Assembly (NCBI GenBank): GCA_030737875.1
Contig: CM060921.1
Span: 406,450,192 to 406,514,191 of the forward strand
Source of the DNA: Allium sativum
Taxonomy: Eukaryota > Streptophyta > Magnoliopsida > Asparagales > Amaryllidaceae
Length of the DNA stretch: 64,000 nucleotides
Reading direction: 5' to 3'
In this document: positions 1 to 11,315 of the stretch, piece by piece
How positions within the stretch are numbered: the first letter of the stretch is position 1
Layout: each line of letters starts with the position of its first letter
The notes under the pieces: generated by a model
The model's database searches: none
Seen by the model: only the letters and a program-made list of their open reading frames with translations
What the model was told of the DNA's origin: nothing
Program-made: the position numbers and the translations under genes

Positions 1-659
1 TTATAGTATTTTATAATTGTCCCTACAATTAATAGAGAGAATTTAAACAAACATAATTTCCTCTGTTTTTTTTTTTTTGAAATAAATTACCCCACCATAA
101 ATGAAATATTACCATCGGTTTGCACTCCTTACCACCATCTCCTTCCCAGTCATAGAGTTTTACTGCAAGTTTGACATGGATACCATGAATAAAATCACTT
201 AAAAAAACATTGTGACAAACAAAATCTTCACACTTGTAACACACATCCGTCCACTTATTTTACTAATTAATAGTTATATTTAAATACATCGCGGACATTA
301 ATGGTATTATAAATGTGTATATCATAAATGGTAATGATTATGAAAACAATAGTTTTTGACACACTGAACATGCTATGTATTAATACTAGACTATTATATA
401 ACTATATGAGAATTAAATATTCCTATTGTAACATAATTGATAAGCTCTTGCCTTTTTTTAAGCCAAAAATTGTATTATGAGGTAATTAGTTTAAAGAAAA
501 AACATTAAATAAATTTTACTTTTAAAGATGCAAGTTTCTTTTTTTTTCTTGTTTTTAGGACGCGCATTCTTTTCAAACCTAACTTTCAAAGCGCGCACAG
601 GCCCCTTTTTTTCACCGTCTTCCCGCTTTCAGTTATTTGTCATTCAGAAACTAAAAAAA
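1..659. other. A+T-rich intergenic DNA, no gene recognised
   Basis: No domain or element boundary was recognised. A minus-strand open frame at 29-244 (71 codons) has a CxxC followed by a CH pair near its start. It matches no family I can name and lacks a convincing promoter, so it is not called as a gene. Confidence 0.5.
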
Positions 660-1249
660 CATGAGTATTGTTGACGCCACTCCAAAAACGAATAAGGGAG
701 GTCATATTTTATTTTCACTCCATTAAAAATTAAATTGTTAAGGGGGGAAACACAATGGAAAAATTAAAAAAATAACCTGATTTTACCCTCCATTTTAAAT
801 ACACAAAACATGATAAAAATCGACAATAACATACTGAAATTCAGTACAAAATATGGAAATAACATGCCGAAAATAGATGATCGAAAACAGACCCTCTTTT
901 TTCCAATAAATTGTTACTTTTTCGGTGATTCTTCAAAAAATTCAACATGTCGTTCGTTTTTCTAAATAAAAATCATGTTGTCTTCTTTTTCAAAGTTAGA
1001 AATTTCATTAGAAATTGGTTCTTCCATGAAAAAGTGATTAATTGTTTATTCTGAGATGAAGATGATTATAATTTAACGAACATTAAAATGTAATTAGGGT
1101 AAAATAATAAAAGAACACTTTGGTCTATATTTTATATATTACTGGGGGAGGGGGGCTTTGTTAAATGATCCTCCCCTTAGTAATTTATTAAAAAGGCAAA
1201 AAGCGACTCCTCCTTAACCCTTTTTGGAGTGGCGTTAACAACACTCATG
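660..1249. mobile_element. MITE-like element with imperfect ~75-bp terminal inverted repeats
   Basis: The left end (660-735) reads CATGAGTATTGTTGACGCCA and onward. The right end (about 1175-1249), reverse-complemented, reads CATGAGTGTTGTTAACGCCA. The match then continues with gaps through the purine-rich AAGG(G)AGG stretches. The interior is A+T-rich and has no coding potential that I can see. The TIR resembles those of the MITEs at 2636-3251 and 56645-57222 (ATTGTTAA, GACTCC/CACTCC, AAGGGGAGG blocks), so it may be a diverged relative. No clean target-site duplication is visible (flanks CTAAAAAA and CTACAAAT), which leaves the exact ends uncertain. Confidence 0.6.
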
Positions 1250-1343
1250 CTACAAATCTTATTGTTATCAATTGCGTCTTCTTTTATTGATTGTATCGAT
1301 GCATTTGTGCAGATACTTTTTAAACAAAATATTTCATATTGGC

Positions 1344-4313
1344 ATGGCATCTCAGCAACATCCGCCAACTATAATGGATTAGTCAACATCAAATTTAGCT
1401 CTAACAGCATCTCATGCATTCCAGGTTAAATATTATCTATATTACTTTCTCTTTTCCTTTTTTATTTGCAACATCACTACAAATTAAAGCTGAAATTTAA
1501 ATGGGCACATTTTAGTATGATACCTAAATTGATATTTGTATATAAATATGATCTTATTTTTTCTGTTTTAAAACTTCCATAACTTCATGCTAGTACTTAT
1601 AAAAATATATATTATATAGCTTGATCGAGATGGTAATTCTACACAGCAGTTAACAATAACTAATTGTCAAAATCCTTCGAAGGTTAGAGTGAAAAGAAAA
1701 GGGGGAAAGAAAAGATCTCAAGTACACATTTAAAGACAAAGAAGGAGACTACAAAGCTCACTGCAAATATTGTAAAAAAGAATATTATGCTGATACAAAT
1801 AAAAATGGTACATCAATTTTGAAAACTCACATGGCTTTATGCAAGGAATTTCCACATAACAAAGACCTCACATCAGCACAAATTAGTCTTAAAATTAGTG
1901 AAAATGGTAGAGAAAATGCTTTAACTGCATGGAAATTTAATACAAGTGACGTGAGAAAGGCATTATCTTATTTATTATATTAAATGAGCTGCCATTCAAA
2001 ATAGTAGAAGAGGTTGGATTTGGACATTTTCTAGCTTAAGCACTTAGACCTCAGTTTCATTGCCCTTCTAGATGTACTATTCAAAGATATTTTTATGAAA
2101 TATATTTGGAAGAAAAAGCAAAATTGAAATAATTTCTTAATGACGCTTCTCTAATGATTTGCCTCACTACTGATACATGGACATCCATTTAAAGAATTAA
2201 TCATATTTGCCTAACTGCTCATTGGATTGATGATTATTGGGTATTGAGAAAAAGGGTTTTAAATTTCTGTCCAATATCAAGTCATCGGGGAGACGATTTA
2301 GGTAAAGCAGTGGAAAATTGCTTAATCAGTTAGAGCATTGATAAAGTATTTAACATTGCAGTTGATAATGCAAGCTCAAATGATGTTATGATTAGTTATT
2401 TAAAACACAGATTTAATAATGTGAAAGGAACTATTTTAGTTGGTAGATACTTGTACATGCGATGCATTGCTCATATTATAAATTTAGTTGTAAATGATGG
2501 ATTGAAAGAAATTGGGGAATCGGTATAACGTATATGAGATGCAGTTTGGTATGTTAGACAATCACCTTCCAGGTTTGAAATTTTCAAAAATTGTGTTTCA
2601 CTTGAAAAACTCGATTATAAATGTTGATTATGTTTGGGGATTGTTAAAGGGACTCCACATTTAGTTAAGGGGAGGATCTATTTTAATTTAGTGTATAATT
2701 GTTATGGGGGTACAAAATAAATTTGCCTCCCCTTAAACATATTAATTAAAATTCCGATATTAACCCCCATAACCCTTATTAATAAAAACCATAAAACTTA
2801 AATCTTAATGAATATTTACAGTTTAATGCTGCATGTAAGAATAAAAAATGGATAAAATTAATGTAATGGAGACACAAGAAAGTTTCTTCAGAGATCGGAA
2901 GGCATCAGATCAGGTAATAAATTGTGATTTCATATTGGAATTGATACGTTTAATTTAAATTAAATGAAAAAACAAAAAATTTGATCTAACATGCTACATA
3001 TTTTATATTGTTGTTTATTTTATCAACATTTTTTTTGCAATTGTTTTTTTATTTCTGAAAGCGCACGTTTGTAATTTCTGCTGAAGTTAATACGTTAGGT
3101 TTTAAGATAAGTGATTTGCCAGGGACATTTAGGTCTCTTTTTCTTTTTCTTTTAAAATGATTTGGACCTCCCTTAACAATTATTTATTAGCTCAAGTCCT
3201 CATAAAATTACCCTCCCCTTGACCAAATGTGGAGTCCCTTTAACAATCCCCTTATGTTTAGATGTTCCTACCAGTTGGAATTCCATATATTTTATGCTTA
3301 ATGCAGCACAAAAATACGAACAAGCTTTTGAGAGATTTGACATTGAAGATAGATTTTTAGAAGTGAGTTGGAAAAAGTGGGAGGGGTACCTTTGGAAAGT
3401 AACTGGGATAATGCTAGAAAGTTATGGAGTTTCTTAACAAATTTTTTAAACTCACATTACTCGTGTCAGATTCATCTTATGTAACTAGTAATTGTCATTT
3501 GCATGAGATAAGTAAAGTTGTTGAAATCTTGGAAAAATTATGAATGACCAATGATCCTAATTTGTAGCGTATAGCCTAAAGAATGAAAGAGAAGTATGAT
3601 AAATATTGGGGAAGTTGGGAGAAAATGAACATGTTAACCTATGTAGCTGTCGTTCTTGATCCACGCTGGAAGTTTAACTTCATTGAATTTTCATTAGAAA
3701 CTTTGTACCCCTCCACATATATTGAAAAAGTTCAATTGGTTAAAAATGCAACATTTCAAATATTTAGCGAGTATAAAACAAAATATGGAAGCTTTGATCA
3801 ATGTATTGAGGTAACTACTGATATTGAGAATGAGGATGATGTGGTTGACTTAAGAGCTTGGTTTAAAAGGTTTAAAGCTTTGAATAGTAGTGGAGTAAGT
3901 AATTTTGAATTGGATAAATATCTTAATGAAGAAAATGAGATTTATTCTGCGGAATTTGACATTTTAAAATATTGGAAAGAAAATAGTTTGTGATTTCCCA
4001 TTCTTTCTAGATTGTCTCATGATATTTTAGCAGTTCCCATATCTACATTAGCTTCAGAATCTAGTTTTAGCACAAGTGGACAGGTTCTTGATTCATTTAG
4101 AAGCTCATTAACCCCTTAAATCGTTCAATCTCTTGTGTCCACTGAGGATTGTTACACAAACAATTTTTCTGCGTCTAAAACTATCTATGAGGAAGATTTA
4201 AACATGTTGGAGGAATTAGAGCTGGTAAGAACATGCATCTTTTATTATGTTTTTACTTTATGAATTATAATAAACAATTTTTGATGATTATGATACTTTA
4301 ATTTCAGATATGA
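1344..4313 (+). pseudogene. Broken hAT-family transposase gene (BED finger, RNase H-like core, C-terminal dimerisation domain)
   Basis: This is the remnant of an autonomous hAT element's transposase (RICESLEEPER/ZBED type), which cuts and re-inserts DNA through an RNase H-like core. A probable first exon (1344-1423) ends at a GT. Exon 2 starts near 1620 after an AG. A BED zinc finger lies at about 1740-1860 (CKYC followed by HMALC). The core shows TTDTWTS (near 2167), the DNASSND block (near 2366) and CIAHIINLVV (near 2465). The C-terminal hAT dimerisation block with LASESSFST lies near 4050. A GT-AG intron at 4225-4307 separates a tiny last exon ending in TGA. The frame is destroyed by several in-frame stops (for example just after 1980, at 2036 and at 2191) and by a 616-bp MITE at 2636-3251, so it is not functional. 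The longest surviving open piece is 3583-3993. I could not locate the TIRs of the parent hAT element. Confidence 0.85.
2636..3251. mobile_element. hAT-like MITE inserted in the hAT transposase pseudogene
   Basis: The left terminus GGGGATTGTTAAAGGGACTC and the right terminus ending TTTAACAATCCCC form inverted repeats of roughly 40 bp that continue into TTAAGGGGAGG. The element is flanked by a perfect 8-bp target duplication TTATGTTT (2628-2635 and 3252-3259), the TSD length of hAT transposons. Removing it together with one TSD copy reconnects the transposase reading frame at the conserved LDVPT region. The interior holds a short ATG-initiated stretch (about 2848-2914) that ends at a GT, perhaps the first exon of an ancestral autonomous element. 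It is the same family as 56645-57222, in the opposite orientation. Confidence 0.88.
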
Positions 4314-5429
4314 TCAAGCTGGCCTTTGATCCTGTTGCAACTATGTGGGTTTAGTCTGGTAAATGCAGGATCTATAATTATGTATGCTTTCTCTAAAATG
4401 ATTTTTCCCCATTTTTTTCATAAGCATAAATATGATGGTATCCTATTGCAACTATGTGAGATTATTATGCTTGTATGTTTAGCCTAGTAGGTGCAGGATC
4501 CATAATTATGCATGGTTGCAACTATGTGAGTTTATTATGTTGTATCCTGTTGCAACTATTTTGATTTCCAACATAAATAACATTCATTTTTTCAAATGAT
4601 ATTAGTATGGCCTTCAAATTTGGATGACATGATTTTACATGGTAATTCATTCCAATATTTCATGCAGGGTGTTTCATTTTGAATTTAGAAATTGTATCTA
4701 AGATTCTGAATATAATGGTTACATAGTTAGTCTTGCTAGCATTTACATATTTAACATTCTTAGAAAACTATGAAAAAATCATACATTTATGTACTTACTA
4801 ATTCTAGAATTCATTTTGTTACAGGATTTGTTGGCTAAGGTCTGAATGAGAATTACAACTAGAATGCACAATTCAAGACCCAGATTTACACTATCTTAGT
4901 TTTCGGATAATCATGGTGCAACAACAAGTTTGATTATGACGTCTCTTATTAAGTATTTTTTTTTACTAGTTATCAATCTTGCTTGTTAAATTAATAGTAT
5001 TATGAATGTATTTTGACTTATTGTAAGCAACGATGCGTTTTGAATCTTTATGCTTTGAAATGTAATTTCAACCATGACTCAGAGATGTATATACAAAATT
5101 ATTTTGTTGGTTTGTCATACTGTACCATGCAAATGAGCTTGTGGTTACTGGTTGTTGTGGTTGATTTAGTATAAAGACTAGTTTTTATCATTTACTATTT
5201 TTTGCATTTTATAATATATTTTGTGCCAATTACAACCCAACCAATCCTAACCAATTAAACCGACCAAACCAAACCAGTTTTTTGGGTTTGGTTTTATTTG
5301 GTTTTTAAGAAAATTGGTTTGGTTTGACTAGTTTATTTATGAACGAATTGTTTGGCTTTGAAATTTTTGAAAAATATAAACCGAGCCGACTGTTTGCTCA
5401 CTCGTGCTTTTGGTCTAAAGATGTAGTAG
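4314..5429. other. Non-coding tail of the hAT region with short direct repeats and an AACCAAACC/GGTTTGGTT hairpin
   Basis: There is no coding signal. Between about 4330 and 4560 a phrase (TTGCAACTATGTG, TGCAGGATC, ATAATTATG) recurs two to four times. Between 5236 and 5335 clustered AACCAAACC and GGTTTGGTT motifs face each other and can form a hairpin. Subterminal repeats of this kind are common at hAT ends, so the 3' end of the hAT element may lie near 5330. That boundary is inference. Confidence 0.4.
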
Positions 5430-6187
5430 TCCATCTTATTTTTTATTCTGCCCAGCTTCTCTCCGTGGTTCACTCGACCCAATCTGTTGCCTCATTTTTT
5501 CTGTTCTTGTCGATCTATGCCAAGTGCGATCGAGTTGAAAGATTGACCCTTTGGTCAGACATCATCTCTCTCGCGGACTTTGGCTTCAAGGTTTCAATTT
5601 TGGGAGGTAACTTTAATGTAGTCACCTGTCAATCTGAGAAACGGGGTGGCAATGTTGTCAACAGGTCTTCTGTTGTGGACTTTAATGACTTCATTGTCAG
5701 CTAGGGTCTCTTTGAGGTTTCCTCGTCGGCTCAGCTTTTACTTGGTGTAACAATCAGGAAGGGCCTAACTGGATAGTTTCCAGACTTGATAGATTATTTG
5801 GATCAGAAGGTTGGTTTAATCTTCCTTTCACATACTCTGTTTCCCACCTTCATCGTTCCTTTTCGGATCATGCTCCTATGATTCTTCACTGCTCTCCTTT
5901 GTCTTTTTCCGGTTCTTCTTCCTTATGGTTCCAAAGTATATGGAGATCTCATCACTCTTTCCATCGAGTGGTGGAAAGAGTCTTGGAGTTCTTCTTCTCC
6001 AAGCTTTCCTGCTGTGGTGTTTTATCGTAAGATACATCGTCTTAAGACTTGTGTTAAGGCTTGGAACGTGTTAGTTTTCAAGAACATTTTCGATCGTGTT
6101 AGGGTGGCTGAAGAGAAGCTTATCTTAGTTGAAGGATCCTTTAATGAGGATCCTTCACTCGCTAATAAAGAGGCTTGGGCACTAGCA
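5430..6187 (+). pseudogene. LINE (non-LTR retrotransposon) endonuclease fragment
   Basis: This is a remnant of the apurinic-like endonuclease (exonuclease-endonuclease-phosphatase fold) of a plant L1-type LINE, which nicks target DNA for target-primed reverse transcription. Visible landmarks are IYAKCDRVER (near 5512), the GGNFNVV block (near 5604; families normally have GGDFN, so the catalytic Asp has become Asn), DFNDFIVS (near 5680), a TWCNNQEGPNW block in a shifted frame near 5740, and SDHAPM near 5866. A downstream AWNVLVFKNIFDRV segment (6059-6100) is typical of the linker before the RT. A stop at 5702-5704 and at least two frameshifts break it. No reverse transcriptase, poly(A) tail or TSD is present; the right side abuts LTR sequence. 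It is a dead fragment. Confidence 0.75.
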
Positions 6188-6987
6188 GAACTGTTTAGAT
6201 ATAAGTTAGTTTCTTAGCAGAAATAGGCATATAATAACAGAAATAGACATATGATAACAGAAATAGGCATTTAAGAACTAAACAGCAGAACATGTGTACA
6301 GAAAATCATATGTAGTCATAGCAGAAATGTTCAGATATAAGTCAGATTCTTAGCAGGCATAGGTTCAGATCTAGGTTTATAAACATATCAGGGTTACATC
6401 TGAGATTGGATCGACGTACAAGAAATGTTTCTGTAGTATGTATAGGCTGATGTTGAAGAAGATAGTCTGATTCAATGCTAGTTGAGGCAGCATCTCATTG
6501 TCTCCATTGTTTTAGGTATAGGAAAACAATAGAAATGTTGTCCTTTATATACCCTACTTTCGACGAACCCATTCAACAAATGCATCTAGAAACACTCAGA
6601 AGAATTCGACCGGATCGTGGTTGGGTCGACCCACCCCAACCTAGTTCGACCCCTGGGTCGACCCACCTGACCTTGGGTCGACCCAGACCAGGCGTGGGTC
6701 AGACCCAATGGGTCTGGTTCCGGCCTGCTTCTACCGCTCGTTTCATTTGATTTTATTTGAATTTTTTGAGTTGTTTAATTAACGTACATGCTTCTTATAC
6801 TTATACAAACTTCTAACCTTTATATTTTCCTCATACTATGTTCGTTTTACGCAAACTCGAAGTCTATCTTAAGAAAAATTCCAAGGCAAACGAAATGGTA
6901 TAGTCCATTTTAATTAATTCCTAATATTTAATTAAGTATCCCTTAGTTTATTATTAATAATGTCCTTTAAAATCACGGTGTGTTACG
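6188..6987 (-). repeat. Diverged, truncated LTR of a Tekay-like gypsy element
   Basis: Read on the minus strand, the sequence begins around 6987 with GTAACACACCG and contains a block matching the U3 of the LTRs at 15597-19177 and 27907-31152 (CGTTTGCCTTGG, then a TTTGCG stretch). A cluster of GGGTCGACCC palindromes (6618-6690) follows, and then A+T-rich sequence with CAGAAATAGGCAT repeats (6215-6270). It ends without an LTR terminus where the LINE fragment begins. It is a relic of an insertion predating the other elements. Confidence 0.55.
6610..6735. repeat. GGGTCGACCC palindrome cluster in a U3 remnant
   Basis: GGTCGACCC-type palindromes occur at about 6622, 6652 and 6677, with several GGGTC/GACCC half sites between. 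The cluster sits about 250-375 bp from the presumed 5' end of the minus-strand LTR. That is the same relative place as the GTCGAC cluster of the TR-GAG LTRs and the GCGCACTT palindromes of the Tekay LTR. Confidence 0.6.
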
Positions 6988-7735
6988 TTGTCCGTCAAAC
7001 GACGGGTGATTAGTAGTACTGAGGTTTAGCATCGTACCCAGAGCATTCTAAAGATTTTTTTTAGATTTAGCTCATAAAGACCAGATCACAATCACATACG
7101 ATGGGACTAGGTATACCATGCAATCACACAACTTTCTTAATATGAAGCCTCGATAAGGGAGATGTTATCCTATTAGATTTAATAGGAACAAAATAGGAAG
7201 ATTTGGTTAGATGATCAACAATAACTCAAATGCTGGTATGGCCCGACATCGAGCAAGGTAAACCATCAATTAAATTAGAAATGTGGTCTCACTTCCACAT
7301 CGGGACCTCTAATGGTTAAAGGAAACCGCTAGGTCGCTGAAGCTCGACTTTTATGAGTTTACAAGTCATGCAATTACTTACATAACTCGCTACATCTTGC
7401 TTCATGTCATACCAATAATATAAGCGATGCATATTGACGTACATCTTACTGCTGTCCGGATGAATGATATACTTAGAGAGATGATATTCAGCTAAAATTC
7501 CTCACCTTAGCATAGGAATAAAAGGCACAACCAATCTTCCCTTCCTGCAAAGGCATCCGCATGTGTCAACATTGAAATCGCTCAACTCAATATCCTTGCA
7601 GAATTCGGGCACGCATTTTTTAATGAGAGATAAAATGTCGAAATGATACAGTTGAACCTTAGAAACCTGATTAAATAATGTAGGACAAGCATCCATGGAA
7701 CATTTTTCATCGATCATAACTATTTATTTTCTATA
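6988..7735 (-). pseudogene. Ty3/gypsy integrase N-terminal fragment
   Basis: Minus-strand translation between about 7717 and 7240 shows pieces of a gypsy integrase. There is an HPDSSKMY motif, a YYW block, and VSNCMTCK, which together form the HHCC zinc-binding domain. A WKWDH motif marks the start of the catalytic core. Integrase inserts the reverse-transcribed element into host DNA. The fragment has internal stops, lacks the DDE catalytic region beyond its start, and is separated from any intact LTR. From 6988 to about 7100 nothing clear can be read. Confidence 0.6.
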
Positions 7736-8306
7736 TTCTAGAAAATATCTCTTATTAACATCAGAAAACATTTTCATATATTCACAAATCACTATTCTTC
7801 CATATTCATTAGTCTCTAACTGTACACTAGTGAGGGAACAACTCCCTAAGTACCAACCCTGAAGGCCAAAACAACATCAGATCGACAATCAAGAACCCGT
7901 TCAAATCGACTATCTCTAGTCAGGTTCTAATTTCTTTAACTCCATTTCTTAACTTCTCATCAACAAAATCATTTCATTTTCTATGCTTAGAAAAAATAGG
8001 TTATTATATTTCCAAAATCACATTTACTTGGGTTAAAACAAATGTTGTGTAAAACATCATTACGATAACCCAAATTACAGTCAATTATTCACTTTCTAAA
8101 CGTGTATACGTCTCTCCCTCCGACCTTTCAAGCTTTCTTAAATATTTCTATCTCCTTAAATTTCTGGAAAATTTCGTCGGCACCTCCTTTGTACGGCTCA
8201 ATAGCTCAAACACCGACTCGCCCCTCTAGGCCCTTTCCATTCAAAAAGAAAATCAAAAAGCCAAGCGACTTGCCAAATAGGCTCATAAAATCTTATAATA
8301 AATTAA
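7736..8306 (-). repeat. Non-coding fragment of a gypsy element related to the LARD internal region
   Basis: The stretch 8160-8295 (CACCTCCTTTGTACGGCTCA, then a TTTGCCAAATAGGCTCAT-like block as GACTTGCCAAATAGGCTCAT) matches 48058-48172 in the LARD internal region nearly word for word. A second block, 7840-7895, matches the GATNTTG-TTT-GGCCTT module also found in the solo LTR. The short open frame here (8102-8311) has no domain and is a shadow. This is probably the 3' non-coding end of an old minus-strand relative. Confidence 0.5.
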
Positions 8307-9744
8307 TGTGACGACCGCCCATCGCTCCCGCGCTATACACGAGGAATAATGCGCTGAAAGGTGTATCAGGCTGCTATGAACGATCATCAAGGTATGTAAA
8401 CAATCGCAGAACCTGTCGTAGAACTCACAGTGCAAGGATAAAATATAATAGAACATATACAAAAGGTATTAATAGTGAAACACAATTGCACATAAACCTC
8501 TCATCATGACAGGTAAAAATATCCATACATCTTGGAATCGTATCAATATTTTTGTACAAGAGTCCTCACTACAACCCTCAGAGTATAACATCAAACAATA
8601 GCGGAAATAGAAATACTACATAGAAATAAACTGGTACACAAGTCTCCTTCTCGTCGTCGCTCTGCATCCTCGCCTCAATAAGCTCTATTACCTGTAACCT
8701 GCTACTCAATCTGCCCATCGACAACCGGATGAACAACGAAAGGTAATAAGAGGAAACATAAAACCTTAAGTCAGACAACAGTCTTAGTGAGCGATAAAAC
8801 AACTAATAAACTTCATCAATAAAGTATATGAGAATAGGTAGATTAACAAACCAATCTACCAAACACCAGAGAAGAACTCAACTCCCGCCTTCCCCACATC
8901 AGACAGTGATAGCCTTTATATCAACAATTCAACCATTCATCCATGGAAACCAGAACACCCATACAATCATGGTAAAGCACTTATGACATCCAGATTATGT
9001 ATCTCATACAAACCATCCTAATCTAATTCAACATCCCCCAAGCACAAGCCCTAGAGGCCTAAACCAATATCAGACAAGCACCCAAGGAACATCTCCTTTG
9101 ACGTTGGATAATCTACATGAGACGGTACAAACAGAGCATCCAAATAATCAAACATCCATGAATGACTCTGGCTATCACTGCTAATCCTGCCTTGAAACCA
9201 TCGTTAATCGTATGACGGTCAACCTTGCCACATGTCAAGGGCTAATGGTAACTCCAATTCTAGCATAAACTCCATATGCCTTTCAACGATAGGTATGTAT
9301 GTCCAACCTTGACAACTAGGCCTTTCAACGATACCCAGGGTACTCAACCTACAACCGGTCTTTTAGATGCCCCTATCGTACCCTTACTTCGAGCCTGCTA
9401 GAGCTTGCGACAACGATAACTTCTCGGCCTTTGCATCTCTAGTCATCCATCCTGACTATTTTCATAGCTCAAGCAACCTTCTCAAGCAAGCATTATCCAC
9501 CAACTCACGACCTTTGAGTTGTCATCTCATTCGTTGTTCTATACCGATCAACGAACACATTCAACACTTCGAATATCCTCATCTGGACTCTTATCGAAGC
9601 CATCATCATCATCGAACCAAACAACATCAACATAAAGTTCAATATAATCCATAACACTCACATACATTGGCTAAGGAAACCAATCACAACTCTTAAACCA
9701 TCCACCACAGCGTTTAGAAGCGCTATTTAATTCATCCTCTCTCC

Positions 9745-10150
9745 TCGACCGACCGAACACTCCACCTGTAGGCTCGCTCAATCGAACCCAATACTTTGCG
9801 CGACCGACTAAATCTTCCTGGCTCGACCGACCCAACCTGTACTCCTTAATCCCAATCACATCCCACTCTGGTGACCGACCCGACCAGATGAGAACCGACC
9901 CGGTCCATCAGCTGCCAACTGTCCCTTCTACTCAGGAGCGACTGACCCCCTTTACTCGGACCGTATATCCATACCTGAAACATGTGCGACCGACCAAATT
10001 AGCCCACCCATAGGCTCGCTCGCTCAAACACTTCAACCAAGCTCGCTGAAACCCTTCGCCCAAGCTTGGTCGACCGACCCTTCTCACTGGCTCGCCCGAG
10101 CCTGCACCCTATCTTGTTTCCCAAGAAATCATTCCTGGTGTGAACGACCC
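9745..10150. repeat. CGACCGACC-rich segment inside the LTR
   Basis: Irregular repeats of CGACCGAC, CTCGCTC and GACCCGACC are spread over about 400 bp and stand out from the A+T-rich surroundings. They resemble, but do not match, the GTCGAC clusters of the neighbouring LTR families. Confidence 0.5.
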
Positions 10151-10809
10151 CCCCCTATGTGACACAAAACTTGCACTTCACCATTTCCACTCCGATTTCC
10201 ACTAAAACTTCACCAAACGATAGATTCGACGAAATCAACTTGTCTAATCCATCAAATAAGATCAAAAACTCGGTTTCCGCTAACAATATGAGAACAATAG
10301 TTTTCACCCAAATAATGCAAATCACTCCAAAAATCATCATGAATGATCGTATGAACAAAACTATAGATCTAGCCTACCTAAACATATGAAATAACATGGA
10401 ATCATGGCTTTAAACTTACAAAATGAGATCATAGGGTGATTCATATGATAATGGACTTAATATGGTATGGATCTATAATAAAACACTTAAACTTGATGAG
10501 AAACATGATCAAACACTCATACACTTCATTGAATCCATGTAAGAGATGTAAACCACTCACTGATTCTCCACAATAAGCAAAAATGATAGAAATATGAATC
10601 CGGACAACAAGCACCTCGAACCAATCCCCTTGATCCGATGAATCCTTGCTTCAATTGATGTAGTTCCAGCCTCAAATGCTGTAGATCTATGATTTCCCTC
10701 CTTGGATTTTGATATTTTAATGGTGAAGAGGTGTTAGAGGAAGAAGGAGCTAAAGGCCACCAAATGAGAGAATGGGAGAAGTAACCTATTCTCCATACCC
10801 CTCACCCCC

Positions 10810-10818
10810 TATTTATAG
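10810..10818 (-). promoter_or_regulatory. Predicted LTR TATA box
   Basis: The minus strand reads CTATAAATAGGGGG, a canonical plant TATA context, about 380 bp into the LTR from its 5' edge (11198). It would set the U3/R border near 10780. Confidence 0.6.
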
Positions 10819-11198
10819 CTTCCACCAGCCCACTAATGGGCCTCCCCAATTTAGTCCATTGTGGCTCAAAATTCTGAACAGCCAACTGAAAAACCTTAAA
10901 ATAGTTATTCCTTCCAAACCGCTGAGCCAAACCTTTAATGTAACCACTCTACGGAAAGGCAATCATCATTTCCTTTCCAATGGCACAGGTCTCACCCTCT
11001 GATTCGACCTGAGTTATAAGTTATGATTTGTACAAGACTGACAGGGGCAAAATGGTCACAAACAAAATTGGTAAAAATTTATGGATATGTCTCACATCCC
11101 TATAAACAGCATATTAAATGATGAAAATGATCCAACCCACAGGGAATAAAATAAAAATATTTTATGATCTTCCGATATGTAAAATGCGGGCTATTACA

Positions 11199-11210
11199 TC
11201 TCCCCCCTTA
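11199..11210 (-). promoter_or_regulatory. Polypurine tract
   Basis: The minus strand reads TAAGGGGGGAGA directly adjacent to the TG...CA LTR. This is the position and composition of the plus-strand primer of an LTR retrotransposon. Confidence 0.7.
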
Positions 11211-11315
11211 AGAATTTTGCCTTCGAAATTCCAAGCAAACACAACAATTCTGCATGCCTATCATCCACGGAAAGCCAATTCTATCATCCAAACTAGAAAC
11301 CATCAAGCCATGCAT

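Larger units (their letters stand above)
8307..11198 (-). repeat. 3' LTR (2.9 kb) of a degenerate minus-strand gypsy element
   Basis: Read on the minus strand, the LTR begins TGTAATAGCCCGC at 11198 and ends GGGCGGTCGTCACA at 8307, a TG...CA structure. On the plus strand it is followed directly by the pyrimidine run TCTCCCCCCTT, the complement of a polypurine tract. That makes this the 3' LTR of an element read right to left, and the pol remnant (11316-13615) lies where expected. The partner 5' LTR is absent because the element is truncated near 13615. The LTR contains a CGACCGACC-rich segment (9745-10150) and a GGTTTAGGCCTCTAGGGCTT module near 9045-9070. Open frames inside it (for example 9367-9654 and 10159-10389) carry no domains. 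Confidence 0.75.

Noticed and set aside
652..1257. An 8- or 9-bp target duplication around the MITE at 660-1249
   Set aside because: The flanks CTAAAAAA and CTACAAAT agree only partly, which is too weak to assert in A-rich DNA.
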